Positions 33,000 to 44,819 of a stretch of 64,000 bases of DNA are shown one piece after another. The position numbers and the translations under genes were made by a program. The stretch comes from Brachypterus glaber (Eukaryota; Arthropoda; Insecta; Coleoptera; Kateretidae): positions 93,184,988-93,248,987 of the forward strand of contig OY294045.1 of assembly GCA_958510825.1 (NCBI GenBank), in the 5' to 3' direction. The notes beneath the pieces were generated by a model. That model was not told where the DNA came from. It searched no databases and worked only from the letters and a program-made list of their open reading frames with translations. Within the stretch, counting starts at the first letter, position 1, and each line of letters starts with the position of its first letter.

Positions 33000-34076
33000 T
33001 AGGGACCCTAAATAAAGTGACATTTAACTTCACACAAAGGGTTGAGACACCAATTTAGTAATTTCTGCAGGGTTATGTTTTTTTTGCGAATTGGCACTAT
33101 TGGTATAGTAGAAGTGACATTACTTGTCAAAATATCCATAGACGTGTTTTTTGAAAAAATGTCACGACAATGTTCAGTGGTAAACTGTCGTAATTCTATC
33201 CATGCAGGATATATATTATTTCCATTCCCCAAATGCAATGCATTATTAAATGAATGGAAAAGAAGTATGTATCTTCCGAATTGGAAGATTTTCAATAAAT
33301 CAAAAATTTGCGAAGTAAAAATATGAAAAAAAATTTTTAAATTTGTAACTTTTGTAGGCACACTTTTTAGAGGAAGATTTTATTTTAAAATTAAAAGAAA
33401 CCGCAATTCCAAAAATTCAAAAAAATTGTAGTTTTAATAGAAAATTAAATGTTCTAGATTATTATTAAATTATTTTTTTTTAATATTTTTAGTTTGCTAA
33501 AGTAAAACTACTAGTTGATCATATTCTTCGGTACATGCCTGAATTTTTTACATTCCTCTTATTTATTTATAATATTCTTTTCTTCAAAATTAATTCAGTT
33601 CCAAATAAAAGTAATTTCAACTATTTAGGGAAAATTCCGAGATTATTCGAACACTGACGGTCGTCAGTATATTCCATAAGTAAATCTTGATTTAAATTGT
33701 ACAGGTATTTTCGTAGGCACTTTAAAAAAGTACAATAATAAAACAAACCATAATTTCGTAAATAAATAAATTTGATGACCAAATATTCAGTTTAACACTG
33801 ACACTTAAATATGACAATATTATTATATTAATTAATATCGACGCCTCTGTTCGGGTTGACATTTAACTATAACCTCAGATTTTGTATCTGACAGAATTAT
33901 ATTAAATTTAGACATAATTATTACTAGATTTAGATTTGACACCAAAGCACTTTGGATAAAACCATTGTCTTTCATTGTTTAACAATACTAGTGCTTGGTC
34001 GCCATTTTAACCTCAAAATCAAAGCGTGTCTCAACCCTTTGTGTGAAGTTTAATGTCATTATATATAGGGTCCCTA
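33000..34076 (+). mobile_element. P-like DNA transposon deletion derivative
   Basis: TIRs of about 50 bp begin TAGGGACCCTA at both ends and share 'aacttcacacaaagggttga' further in. An identical 8-bp sequence CAGTGCAC flanks both sides (32992-32999 and 34077-34084). The interior encodes a THAP zinc-finger domain near the left TIR and then AT-rich sequence with no RNase H-like catalytic region. THAP at the N-terminus of the transposase plus 8-bp target duplications is the known pattern of the P superfamily. hAT elements also make 8-bp duplications but normally use BED fingers. At 1,077 bp it is far shorter than an autonomous P element (about 3 kb), so it would need transposase in trans. Confidence 0.8.
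33159..33468 (+). CDS. THAP-domain mini-gene, two exons, in a P-like element
   Basis: Exon 1 (33159-33314) starts ATG and encodes MSRQCSVVNCRNS..., the FPFPK loop, EWKR, NW and KICE. A donor gtaaaa follows, a 43-bp intron (33315-33357) ends in tttgtag, and exon 2 (33358-33468) continues in frame with AHFLEED..., ETAIPKIQ, to TAA: 88 residues in all. The C-x4-C, 40-residue spacing, C-x2-H pattern is that of a THAP zinc finger: Cys5, Cys10, Cys51, His54. Supporting residues are Trp33, Phe55 and a proline in an AVPTIF-like position. Without splicing the frame stops before the final His, so the intron is needed to complete the finger. The product would be a nuclear DNA-binding protein lacking catalysis. 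By analogy to internally deleted P elements of Drosophila it could act as a repressor of related transposases; that role is inference. The 43-bp intron is short for insects. Confidence 0.72.
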
Positions 34077-34084
34077 CAGTGCAC

Positions 34085-34769
34085 TGCAGTGATACATCGC
34101 TTTTAAAAAAATATACTGGAAATTCAATAGAACCTGCAGTGACTCAAACCTCTTTTTATAAGAATGCTTCTATAAAATATAGAATAAAGATCTATAGATA
34201 TTTTTTATAAATAATTTAACTTATTGTGTGTTTTACTTCCGCAGGTGCGAGCCTGCTGCGCGCTCCTTGAGGAGTTCCGCACAATAGGTAGGGATAGGAT
34301 TAGCTTGAGTAGTATTCAATCAATCGATGTACCAGTCATATCAATAAATATGATAAATTAATATTTTACGTATTTTCGTAAACCTAATACCTAATTTCAG
34401 TCTAAAGCAGCAAATACTGCATCTTAATTTTTTGGCATTTGCTAAAACTCCACAATAAGTTACATTTTTCATGGAAAAAGCTCTATAGAAAAATTTTTAT
34501 AAAGAAGATAGATATTATTTAACATTTTTTATTAAACTTATTTTTTGACAGTTGGTAGGGTATTATTCTCAATATTTTTTTAAAACCATAATTATGGAAA
34601 CATTCTCAAAGCAATTTCAGAATCAGTAGGTCACAATTAGTTAAAAACTATTTTTGGCTTTAATTGGGACCAACGCGCTATTACAACGTCAAACATAACT
34701 TTAAATTAAAAAATTAATTTTTAGACAATTTTTGCGTTTTTTTTTAATGTTTAGGTGTTAGGTCGTAGG
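34085..34769. other. AT-rich DNA with a short shared repeat end
   Basis: 'aacctgcagtgactcaaacc' near 34131 matches the repeat ends at about 915 and 47990. Sequence near 34600-34660 recalls the decayed TIR words at 21987. The plus frame 33995-34210 is a chance frame crossing the P-like element's right TIR. Confidence 0.4.
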
Positions 34770-34905
34770 AAAAATAGTATACGCACCTCGACGCAAACCA
34801 TTTTAAGTGCATTTTGAGTGCTTGATTTACTCGGCTCCGCCTCGTAAAAATAAGCACTCTAGTGTACTGAAAACTAGGTTCGCGTACTCGGTGCATAATA
34901 CACAA
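34770..34905. repeat. GC-tipped palindrome with AATAGTATA border
   Basis: The left border is aaaaatagtatacgcacc and the right border is its complement (ggtgcataatac). The arms are about 60 bp with several mismatches, and the tip is cggctccgcc (34832-34841). It abuts the TIR of the element at 34901. The minus frame 34744-34947 simply crosses it. Confidence 0.6.
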
Positions 34906-36310
34906 AAAAATCGATCCACCTAAAAAGTCTCCATTCTTTAAATTCAAATATTTCGAAAACTACTTAATGGATTTGACTGATTCTTTTTTTTTTTAAGCTT
35001 TAACATTACCTACTTTTGTTTTAATTTAAAAAGTTGCTCTAGGATGAAGAAACTCTAGAAGAAGTAAAAGAGTTCAGCTTCAAATAAAAACAACAACTCT
35101 ACTGATTTAGCACTTTTTGAGTTAACTAAACAAATTACAACTTTCAGGAAAATCCTGATAACTCCCAAACCAGAAGTAAAAATATAAAAATATAAAAAAT
35201 TAAATATTCATTAAAACTGAGGAAATAAAAGAGGCTTTAGCAATTTGATAAACGGTTACAGTGGCGTACCATGCAAGTCCTAGAAGATGGGGCAAAAAGC
35301 ATAGTTGTACATTTGTTGCTGTTAATACAAAAGTACTTTTTTTCACCAGCCTAAAATCACATCTTTATTACTGTTCTTTTCATTGGTAGAAATATTATTT
35401 CTCTACCTATGACGTCAGAGGTTCTAAAAATAATGAAATGGCACCATGGTTAATAATGAATTTTTATTCAGCTATTTTGGCATCTAACGTTTCACTTAAT
35501 TATTAATTCACATTGCTATTTACAAGTGTCTTGAGGCACCAAATTTATTTATTGCACGATAAATTAAAAAATATTAACTAAATTAGTACCTATAAAACAT
35601 GTTTTACAAAAAACACTTCGAAAGGTGAAAATCATTGGTCCATCATATTCAACCATAGATTATACAACCCATAATTACCGTACGTATCATAGATTACTAG
35701 AGGTACAACCCCCATATATTGATTTTTGAGGCAATAGATTCTCCCTCACAGTTTTCGCCTGTCCCCTTATTTCTGGGGGAGTACCAGAATCATCACTTTG
35801 CATTTCACTTTTCATTTTTATATATTTTATTACACTTACACGGAAACACTTTCTAACTTAATAATTTTAGCAGATCACCAGAAAATTTCTGCCAGAAATG
35901 TCAAGTTATTCATTTGTTTTTTTAATGGCCGCGAACGGCCAGCGTGATATTTTAAATTTATAAGCTTTTTCATTAAATTTTAGTAAAATAAATAAATAAA
36001 TAGCTAATTAATTGTACTGGTAGTGAAAAAAATACTATATTTCCCACGTGAGTGAAGATTTAACATTTTAGACCGCGTCTTGCGGGCTTCGCGCTAGCGC
36101 GCTCATCCCGCAATTTGACGCAGGTCAAAAATGTTAAACTTCTCTCACTTGGTAAATAATATACTATTTTTAATCATATTAAATAAAAACAAAAGTAGAG
36201 AATGTTTAAGCTTTAAAACAAAATAAGAATCAGTCAAATCCATTAAGTAGTTTTCGAAATATTTGAATTTAAAAAATGGCAATTTTTTAGGTGGATCGAT
36301 TTTTTTGCTC
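34901..36310. mobile_element. ~1.4-kb element with ~130-bp TIRs
   Basis: The left TIR starts cacaaaaaaatcgatccacc and continues through 'tcaaatatttcgaaaactac' to 'aaacatt.tctacttttgtt'. The right TIR (36180-36310) is its complement. The inside includes 'acagtggcgtaccatgcaag', shared with the foldback at 55895-56755, which therefore belongs to the same family. A GC-tipped palindrome (36026-36174) lies just inside the right TIR. There is no transposase frame and no clear target duplication. Confidence 0.6.
36026..36174. repeat. GC-tipped palindrome with AATA(C/G)TATATT borders
   Basis: The borders are aaaaatactatattt and aatatactatttttt-like. The arms contain 'gtgagtgaagatttaacatt' and its diverged complement. 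The tip is a perfect CGCGCTAGCGCG (36090-36101). The block is strikingly GC-rich against AT-rich flanks. Confidence 0.65.
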
Positions 36311-36715
36311 TCAAGTGTATACTATTACCTGCCTTGAACCTTCGAAAAAAAATTATGTGCCCCTGTGTTATTACGTAAAACAATCAGTGTTTTTTTTTTA
36401 ATCGCTTGTTGCTTTCAGCAAATACTGAATGTGTAGGATTGTAGGTGCCATTAAGATGTAAAATATAGTCTGGAAGCTTGACTAATTGAAGCTGGGTAAA
36501 TCTCTTGTGTCATTAATTAATGAAGTCATATACCTGCACATAATTAATATAAAGTTTTGTTTAGAACTTTGGCCTTTACAAATGACACTCAAAGATATGA
36601 AAAGCGTACGTTTGCTAATGTATACGTTAAAAGCCAACAGTTTCAAATATGTACTTGACAAAACTTAACTTTTAACAAAGCTTAAATGGTTTATGCTAGA
36701 GAAGAGTAAGTAGGT
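36311..36715. other. AT-rich DNA, no supported gene
   Basis: A 60-codon plus frame (36486-36668) has no recognisable domain. No repeat partner was identified. Confidence 0.4.
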
Positions 36716-36730
36716 TAAATAGTTATTTAT

Positions 36731-38594
36731 AATACAAGGGCGAAAAGTTAAATTTTTCGATTGAGTAGATTTTTAGAAGCCGAGGGCCGGCCAGCCGGCC
36801 CGAGCGTAATAAACCTACTTAATCAAAATTTAACTTTTCCCCCGTGTATTATACAATGTTTTTTATTCGATTGTTATTAATTAACATATAATAAATTATT
36901 AAAATATATTTAATTTTAAACTGCAAAAAAACTTTCTTTTTACTGTTTTATTATCTATCTAGTTATCCATGAAAAAATGCTATCCAATCAAATCTCTAAA
37001 AAAACAATTGAATCATTTGTTCTGTGTTTCATTTTCAAATTAGCTTAGCATTTTTAATTAATTTGTGTTAAAATGTGTTTAATGTGAAAATAATAATACT
37101 TCTGAAACCATTCTATAAATATGATGAATATTGAAATTGATTTTACAATTGAAATTTTGTTTTTGTGGTTTATTTTATTGGACGAATCCAGTTTAAACGA
37201 TGTTTTCAGGTTATGTTATAGAAGGAATTTGATTTATATGAAATGGTTATAATACTTGTATCTGGTCAAAAAGAACGAATAGTTTAAGACCAAAAGTGAA
37301 CAAAAGGTCATTTTTTTTATTAATATTACAGTATCGGGATCTAACTTCAGATTTTCGTTTCTTTTTTAATTATTTTAACGATTTATCAAGAATTTTATTA
37401 AAAATTCTATATTTAGGCAAAAATTTTAAACTTTGGTAAAGTATTGACTAATAATATTTTTTAGGTAAAGAATATATAGCAGATAAGTATTATTTTAAAC
37501 GCAATACCTTACCAGCGAATCTAGAAATAGGTGCGCCTGATAAGAACATTTTAATTTTATTTTCTGTTTTAGATTTTTTATCCATATAAATAATCATTGA
37601 GGCGAAATGGCTCAAATTAATAATACTGTAAATAAATATACGCCTCAAATAAATTATAGATTCTATTTATATATTATTATTATTATTTATTTATATAACT
37701 ACAGAGTCATGGAGAGCCCCAAATAAGCTTTTGGCTTGTGCTAGGGGATCTCCATTAATTTTGTTACATATATTCCAAATTCTACAAGTTTAGTATAAAA
37801 GTATTATATATCAAAGATGGTTTTTATTCGAATGATTCTAAAAGCGACACTTTTTGTTCATGTTTTACGGGCGACAAGTTGAACATTGTGGCCCTAGGGC
37901 CAAAAAGTTTTTTTCGCCCGCTAACTAAAACTTGTTATTTTTAAGCTTGTTAAAAGAAGATGCTTTACCTGTACTGTAATATTTATAAAGAAGTATGACC
38001 TTTAGGTCACTTTTGGTCTTGAACTAACTGTTCTTTTTGACCAGATACAGTTATTATAATCATTTCATACAAAATAAAAATTTCTTCTATAACATAACCT
38101 CAAAATATATGTTAACTGATTAATCTGTATTCATCCACTAAAATAAATTCAAAAACACAAAATTTCAATTGTAAAATCAATTTCAATATTTATAATATTC
38201 ATAGAACGGTTCAGAAGTATTACTATTTTCATAACGGACACATTTTAACACAAATTAATCACCAAGCTATAGCTCTTTTAATTTGAAAATGAAACCGCAC
38301 GCAAAAGAAATCATTCAATTGTTTTTTTAGCGATTTGATTGGATAGCAATTTGTCATGGATAACTAGATAAGTAATAAGACACTAAAAAGAAATACTTTT
38401 AATAATTTAAAATTAAGTATATTTTAATAATTTATTATAACTAGTAAGAATCGAATAAAAAATATTGTATAATACACGGGCAAAAAGTTAAATTTCGATT
38501 TCATAGGTTTATTACCCTCGGGCCGGCTCGATCGGCCGGCCCTCGGCTTCTAAAAACCTACTTAATAGAAAAACTTAACTTTTGCCCTTGTACT
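36731..38594. mobile_element. Foldback unit 1, ~1,864 bp
   Basis: The arms are 36731-37320 and 37990-38594, for example 'cttgtatctggtcaaaaaga' with 'tctttttgaccagatacag'. The centre holds an att-rich microsatellite and a LINE-tail-like segment (37685-37800), plus 'gtggccctagggccaaaa', a short GC palindrome near 37890. The end hairpins start aatacaagggcgaaaagtta and have a ccggccagccggcc tip. Confidence 0.8.
37685..37800 (-). repeat. LINE-tail-like segment captured in the foldback centre
   Basis: Read on minus: 'aagcttatttggggctctcc', 'atgactctgtagttatata', then an (aat/ata)n tail. A plus-strand relative at about 63755-63830 has 'aagcttatttgggactcccc' followed by an (aaat)n tail. The shared 3' sequence with variable microsatellite tail suggests a non-LTR retroposon end. 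It is copied at about 39567-39685 in unit 2 and deleted in unit 3. Confidence 0.55.
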
Positions 38595-38609
38595 ATAAAT
38601 AACTATTAT

Positions 38610-40480
38610 AATACGAGGGCGAAAATTAAATTTTTCGATTGAGTAGGGTTTTAAAAGCAGAGAGCTGGCCGGCCAGCCAGCCCGAGGGTAATAAACTTAC
38701 AAAATCAAAATTTAACTTTTCCCCCGTGTATTATACAATGTTTTTTATTCGATTGTTATTAATTAACATATAATAAATTATTAAAATATATTTAATTTTA
38801 AACTGCAAAAAAACTTTCTTTTTACTGTTTTATTATCTATCTAGCTAGTTATCCATGAAAAAATGCTATCCAATCAAATCTCTAAAAAAACAATTGAATC
38901 ATTTGTTCTGTGTTTCATTTTCAAATTAGCTTAGCATTTTTAATTAATTTGTGTTAAAATGTGTTTAATGTTAAAATAATAATACTTCTGAAACCGTTCT
39001 ATAAATATGATGAATATTGAAATTGATTTTACAATTGAAATTTTGTTTTTGTGGTTTATTTTATTGGACGAATCCAGTTTAAACGATGTTTTCAGGTTAT
39101 GTTATAGAAGGAATTTGATTTATATGAAATGGTTATAATACTTGTATCTGGTCAAAAAGAACGAATAGTTTAAGACCAAAAGTGAACAAAAGGTCATTTT
39201 TTTATTAATATTACAGTATCGGGATCTAACTTCAGATTTTCGTTTCTTTTTTAATTATTTTAACGATTTATCAAGAATTTTATTAAAAATTCTTTATTTA
39301 GGCAAAAATTTTAAACTTTGGTAAAGTATTGACTAATAATATTTTTTAGGTAAAGAATATATAGCAGATAAGTATTATTTTAAACGCAATACCTTACCAG
39401 CGAATCTAGAAATAGGTGCGCCTGATAAGAACATTTTAATTTTATTTTCTGTTTTAGATTTTTTATCCATATAAATAATCATTGAGGCGAAATGGCTCAA
39501 ATTAATAATACTGTAAATAAATATACGCCTCAAATAAATTATAGATTCTATTTATATATTATTATTATTATTTATTTATATAACTACAGAGTCATGGAGA
39601 GCCCCAAATAAGCTTTTGGCTTGTGCTAGGGGATCTCCATTAATTTTGTTACATATATTCCAAATTCTACAAGTTTAGTATAAAAGTATTATATATCAAA
39701 GATGGTTTTTATTCGAATGATTCTAAAAGCGACACTTTTTGTTCATGTTTTACGGGCGACAAGTTGAACATTGTGGCCCTAGGGCCAAAAAGTTTTTTTC
39801 GCCCGCTAACTAAAACTTGTTATTTTTAAGCTTGTTAAAAGAAGATGCTTTACCTGTACTGTAATATTTATAAAGAAGTATGACCTTTAGGTCACTTTTG
39901 GTCTTGAACTAACTGTTCTTTTTGACCAGATACAGTTATTATAATCATTTCATACAAAATAAAAATTTCTTCTATAACATAACCTCAAAATATATGTTAA
40001 CTGATTAATCTGTATTCATCCACTAAAATAAATTCAAAAACACAAAATTTCAATTGTAAAATGAATTTCAATATTTATAATATTCATAGAACGGTTCAGA
40101 AGTATTACTATTTTCATAACGGACACATTTTAACACAAATTAATCACCAAGCTATAGCTCTTTTAATTTGAAAATGAAACCGCACGCAAAAGAAACCATT
40201 CAATTGTTTTTTTAGCGATTTGATTGGATAGCAATTTGTCATGGATAACTAGATAAGTAATAAGACACTAAAAAGAAATACTTTTAATAATTTAAAATTA
40301 AGTATATTTTAATAATTTATTATAACTAGTAAGAATCGAATAAAAAATATTGTATAATACACGGGCAAAAAGTTAAATTTCGATTTCATAGGTTTATTAC
40401 CCTCGGGCCGGCTCGATCGGCCGGCCCTCGGCTTCTAAAAACCTACTTAATAGAAAAACTTAACTTTTTGCCCTTGTACT
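38610..40480. mobile_element. Foldback unit 2, ~1,871 bp
   Basis: A near-identical tandem copy of unit 1, offset about 1.88 kb, including the central LINE-tail segment. Its left hairpin tip reads ctggccggccagccagcc, slightly different from unit 1. Confidence 0.8.
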
Positions 40481-40495
40481 ATAAATAACTATTAT

Positions 40496-42028
40496 AATAC
40501 GAGGGCGAAAATTAAATTTTTCGATTGAGTAGGGTTTTAAAAGCAGAGAGCTGGCCGGCCAGCCAGCCCGAGGGTAATAAACCTACAAAATCAAAATTTA
40601 ACTTTTCGCCCGTGTATTATAAAATGCTTTTTATTCGATTGTTACTAATTAACATATAATAAATTATTAAAATATATTTGATTGTAAACTGCAAAAAACA
40701 TTTCTTTTTACTGTCTTATTATCTACTTGTTATCCATAAAAAAAATGCTATCCAATCAAATCTCTAAAAAAACAATTGAATCATTTCTTCTGTGTGCGGT
40801 TTCATTTTCAAATTAGCTTAGCATTTTTAATTAATTTGTGTTAAAATGTGTTTAATGTGAAAATAATAATACTTCTGAAACCGTTCTATAAATATGATGA
40901 ATATTGAAATTGATTTTACAGTTGAAATTTTGTTTTTGTGAGTTATTTTATTGGACGAATCCAGTTTAAACGATTAACTATATGTTTTTAGGTTATGTTA
41001 TAGAAGGAATTTGATTTATATGAAATGGTTATAATACTTGTATCTAGTCAAAAAGAATATATAGTTTAAGACCAAAAGTGAACAAAATGTCATATTTCTT
41101 TAGAAATATTATAGTAAAGGTAAAGCATCTTATTTAAAAAAGCTTCTAACGTTTCGGGATCTAACTTTTATTCAGATTTTCGTTTCTTTTTTAATTATTT
41201 TAACGATTTATCAAGAATTTTATTAAAAATTCTTTTATAGGCAAAAATTTTAAACTTTGGTAAGGTATTGACTAATAATATTTTTTAGGTAAAGAAGATA
41301 TAGCAGATAAGTATTATTTTAAACCTAAGGCCAAATAGTTTTTTTCGCCCGCTAACTAAAACTTGTTATTTTTAAGCTTTTTAAAAGAAGATGCGTTACC
41401 TTTACTGTAATATTTATAAAGAAATATGACCTTTAGGTCACTTTTGGTCTTGGACTAACTGTTCTTTTTGACCAGATACAGTTATTATAATCATTTCATA
41501 CAAAATAAAAATTTCTTCTATAACAGAACCTCAAAATATATGTTAACCGATTAATCTGTATTCATTTATTAAAATAAATTACAAACACAAAATTTTAATT
41601 GTAAAATCTATTTCAATATTTATAATATTCATAGAACGGTTCAGAAGTATTACTATTTTCATAACAGACATATTTTAACACAAATTAATCACCAAGCTAT
41701 AGCTTTTTTTAAATTTGAAAATGAAACCGCACGCAAAAGAAACGATTCAATTGTTTTTTTAGCGATTTGATTGAATAGAAATTTGTCATGGATAACTAGA
41801 TAAGTAATAAGACACTAAAAATAAATACTTTTTGTAATTTAAAATTAAGTATATTTTAATAATTTATTATAATTACTAAGAATCAAATAAAAAATATTGT
41901 ATAATACACGGGCAAAAAGTTAAATTTCGATTTCGTAGGTTTATTACCCTCGGGTCGGCCCGATCGGCCGGCCCTCGGCTTCTAAAAACCTACTTAATAG
42001 AAATACTTAACTTTTTGCCCTTGTATTA
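40496..42028. mobile_element. Foldback unit 3, ~1,533 bp, centre deleted
   Basis: The arms are kept, but about 340 bp of the centre, including the LINE-tail segment, is missing. It carries a short insertion 'aagcatcttatttaaaaaag' near 41120 with the complement of a central word. It is more diverged than units 1 and 2. Confidence 0.75.
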
Positions 42029-42255
42029 TAAATAACTATTATAATACAAGGGCAAAAAGTTAAATATTTCGATTGAGTAGGTTCTTAGAAGCCGAGGGCC
42101 GGCCGGCCAGCCGGCCGGAGGGTAATAAACCTACGAAATTAAAATTTAACTTTTCCCCCGTATATAATACAATATTTTTTATTCGATTGTTATTAATTAA
42201 CATATAATAAATTATTAAAATATATTTAATATTAAACTGCAAAAAACATTTCTTC

Positions 42256-42552
42256 CTTTTAAAGTAGAAAATATCCCAAGACAGATATAATAAACATTAA
42301 ACAAAGCAGCGTAGCTGTCTGTTAAAGATTTTGATACGGGAATTTTTCCCGAGTTAGTATATCACTGTCAAACAATATTTAAATGTTTAATAATACAGTC
42401 TGTCTCTTTTATTATATTTATAGATTTTCCATCACATTTATAAGTAGGATGGAAATTTGTAATATATTTTTGTCTGGAAATTTTTATCACAGAGACTTTC
42501 TTCACAGAGACTTTCTACTTCTTTTAAAATTATATGAAAACGTTAATAATAA
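42256..42552. other. AT-rich DNA, nothing recognised
   Basis: Only a two-copy 'cacagagactttct' duplication near 42490-42512 stands out. Confidence 0.45.
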
Positions 42553-43019
42553 TAATAGTATATTAAAGTACTAGTTTCATAACATACGTTTTTAGCGCAC
42601 GAGTACAAGTACTATGAAATGTTATGAAACGAGTGCTTTATACAATTTTTTCTATTTTGCTCTAAAATTTAAAAAAACTTACATTTAAATTGATGACTGA
42701 TTTAGGGATTTTTGTTTTGGATTGGCATTACAGTTTACACCATGTTTAAAATTTTAAGAACAAATTATATTTTGATATATTTTATAGTCATCTCTTCTCT
42801 TTTTTACTGCAATTAACCAATCCACATGGTAAAAATAACCTAAACACAAAATTTTGTAGAAAATTCAACTTTAAAGCGACATTGAAATTTGCACGGAAAA
42901 CGTCAAGCGATAGGCCAGGTCTCTTGCCAACCCAAAAGAACAAAAAGTACAGACCTCTTATGGGCGTATAAGAACACGCAAAATGATTATGAGCTTCTAA
43001 GAGTCGCAAAATAGAAAAA
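42553..43019 (-). mobile_element. ~530-bp hairpin-ended repeat, copy C
   Basis: An inverted copy of the 30891 element. The hairpin tip is deleted (cgcacgagtacaagtactatg), leaving shortened arms. It starts at the aatagtatattaaagtacta border. Confidence 0.7.
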
Positions 43020-43420
43020 CAGTATTTAATTAATATGTACGTATAAAACAATAGGTTTTCTTGAAATATTTTCTGGATATTATTAGAAACGACCTCTGAA
43101 CTATTATATACTTTGTATATTCTTTAAAAAATCAGACAGTATACGTTGCTGAAGGGTTTTCAGCTTGATGTTCCTTTGTACAGTTTGTCTTTTAATATTT
43201 CTAACGTAAATGTAACAGATGCTACAAAAAATACGTCTTAAAGTTTAAATATAGCAATATTAACTTTAAGTCCTGTGGCTGACTACTTTGATCTATTTTT
43301 AGACGAACTATTTACTTCAGAGAAAATAATATGCCTTTTAGATATTTCGCAGAAAAGTTTACCTCTAGAGAAATTTATCCAGAACTAGCGCACATTATTG
43401 CTAAAAGTGTAGATACACCA
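43020..43420. other. AT-rich DNA, nothing recognised
   Basis: No coding frame or repeat partner was identified. Confidence 0.4.
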
Positions 43421-43673
43421 ACGAACTAACAACTCTTCTCTCTAGAATACGCATACCGTTAATATAAAGTATCGCCAATATCTCGGTTTGTTTGTAAACA
43501 AATAGTAGGTATATTCAGGCCTAAACAATAACAATTACCTGTAACTGTTATTGTTGTCTCTGTTAGAAGAAAGCTGTGCGAGTAAGACAGACAAATGTAT
43601 ATGTTGGCTAGGTTTTTTTCAGTTTTTACAAATGAAATACCTATTCTAGAGAGAAAAGTTATTAGTTCGTTGA
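43421..43673. repeat. Small foldback with ~33-bp arms
   Basis: 'caacgaactaacaactcttc' near 43421 pairs with its near complement ending 'agttattagttcgttgag' near 43675. A smaller hairpin 'aacaataacaattac...gttattgtt' lies inside (about 43524-43555). Confidence 0.6.
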
Positions 43674-43854
43674 GATATACAAATAAGCTAAATAAAGAAA
43701 AAATTTCAAAATGCATAGATTCGATAACTCTGACTATTTCACAAACCTATAATAGACCAATCAAATCTCTTTATTTTTTGACTTTAAACCAATCAGATTC
43801 GAATTACAATGATAATTTCACGTGAAATTATCAAAACCACGGATATATTGATTA

Positions 43855-44382
43855 TTTTTTTCTATTTTGCGACTCTTATAAGCTCATAATCACACGCATT
43901 TTGCGTGTTCTTATAGGCCCATACGAGGTCTGTACTTTTTGTTCTTTTGGGTTGGCAACAGACCTGGCCTATCGCTTGACGTTTTGCGTGCAAATGTCAA
44001 TGTAAAGCGACATTGACAAAAAGTTGAATTTTCTAAAAAATTTAGTGTTTAGGTTATTTTTACCATGTTAAAATTGTGGCAGTAAAAAAGAGAAGAAATG
44101 ACTATAAAATATATCAAAATATCATTTGTTCTTAGAATTTTAAACATGGTGTAAACTGTAATGCCAATCCAAAACAAAAATCCCTAAATCAGTCATCAAT
44201 TTAAATGTAAGTTTTTTTTAAATTTTAGAGCAAAATAGAAAAAATTGTACAAAGCACTCGTTTCATAACACGTTTTTAGTGCACTAGTACTTTAGAAAAC
44301 TCAACGTAAGCGGCTCGTTTTCTAAACTTGTACTCGTGCCCTAAAAACGTATGTTATGAAACTAGTACTTTAATATACTATT
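43855..44382 (+). mobile_element. ~530-bp hairpin-ended repeat, copy D
   Basis: It runs from tttctattttgcgactctta to the hairpin and the tttaatatactatt border. The hairpin tip is altered (caacgtaagcggc), so pairing at the tip is weaker than in copy B. Confidence 0.7.
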
Positions 44383-44819
44383 AAAACATATAACTCAAAG
44401 CAAATGTAGAAAAAGCTTACCTTTTGCAACGACTTCGACAACGTTTAAAACCATATTTTACATTTTTCTTAGCTAATGCAAAAAATTAATAGGCTTTTTT
44501 TGTCACTTTTCACATTAAATATTAAATTTTAACAGTAATTTATATTATCAACCACAAAACGCAACTTTTAATACTAGCTCTTTTCTTTCGTTTATGTCAA
44601 AACATGCAAAATTAAAATAATAAACATGGCAATGTTGTCAGATTATTATTATTTCACAATTTATTGTTTAATTAATTATAATAGTTATTAAGCAATGGAA
44701 CAGTTTATTTTTCAAAAAAATTATGTGTTTTATTTCTGATTATTTATTTTCTTATGCCCAATGCTTTGTAAAAAAAAACAACAACTAATTTATAGGAAAT
44801 TATAATGTTTTGGGCAAAA

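Larger units (their letters stand above)
36716..42255. repeat. Tandem array of long-arm foldback elements
   Basis: Three units (about 36731-38594, 38610-40480, 40496-42028) and a truncated fourth (from 42043) run head to tail, separated by the same 14-15-base spacer ataaataactattat. Units 1 and 2 are almost identical. Unit 3 is about 340 bp shorter through central deletion. Each unit is an inverted repeat with arms of about 600 bp. Both outer ends of each unit are hairpins with ggccggcc-type tips. The seven hairpins lie at about 36731, 38471, 38610, 40356, 40496, 41902 and 42043. There is no coding frame. High similarity between units suggests recent amplification. Confidence 0.85.

Noticed and set aside
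33008..33361. 117-codon minus frame opposite the THAP mini-gene
   Set aside because: It is the antisense shadow of the THAP exon and TIR; no domain recognised on that strand.
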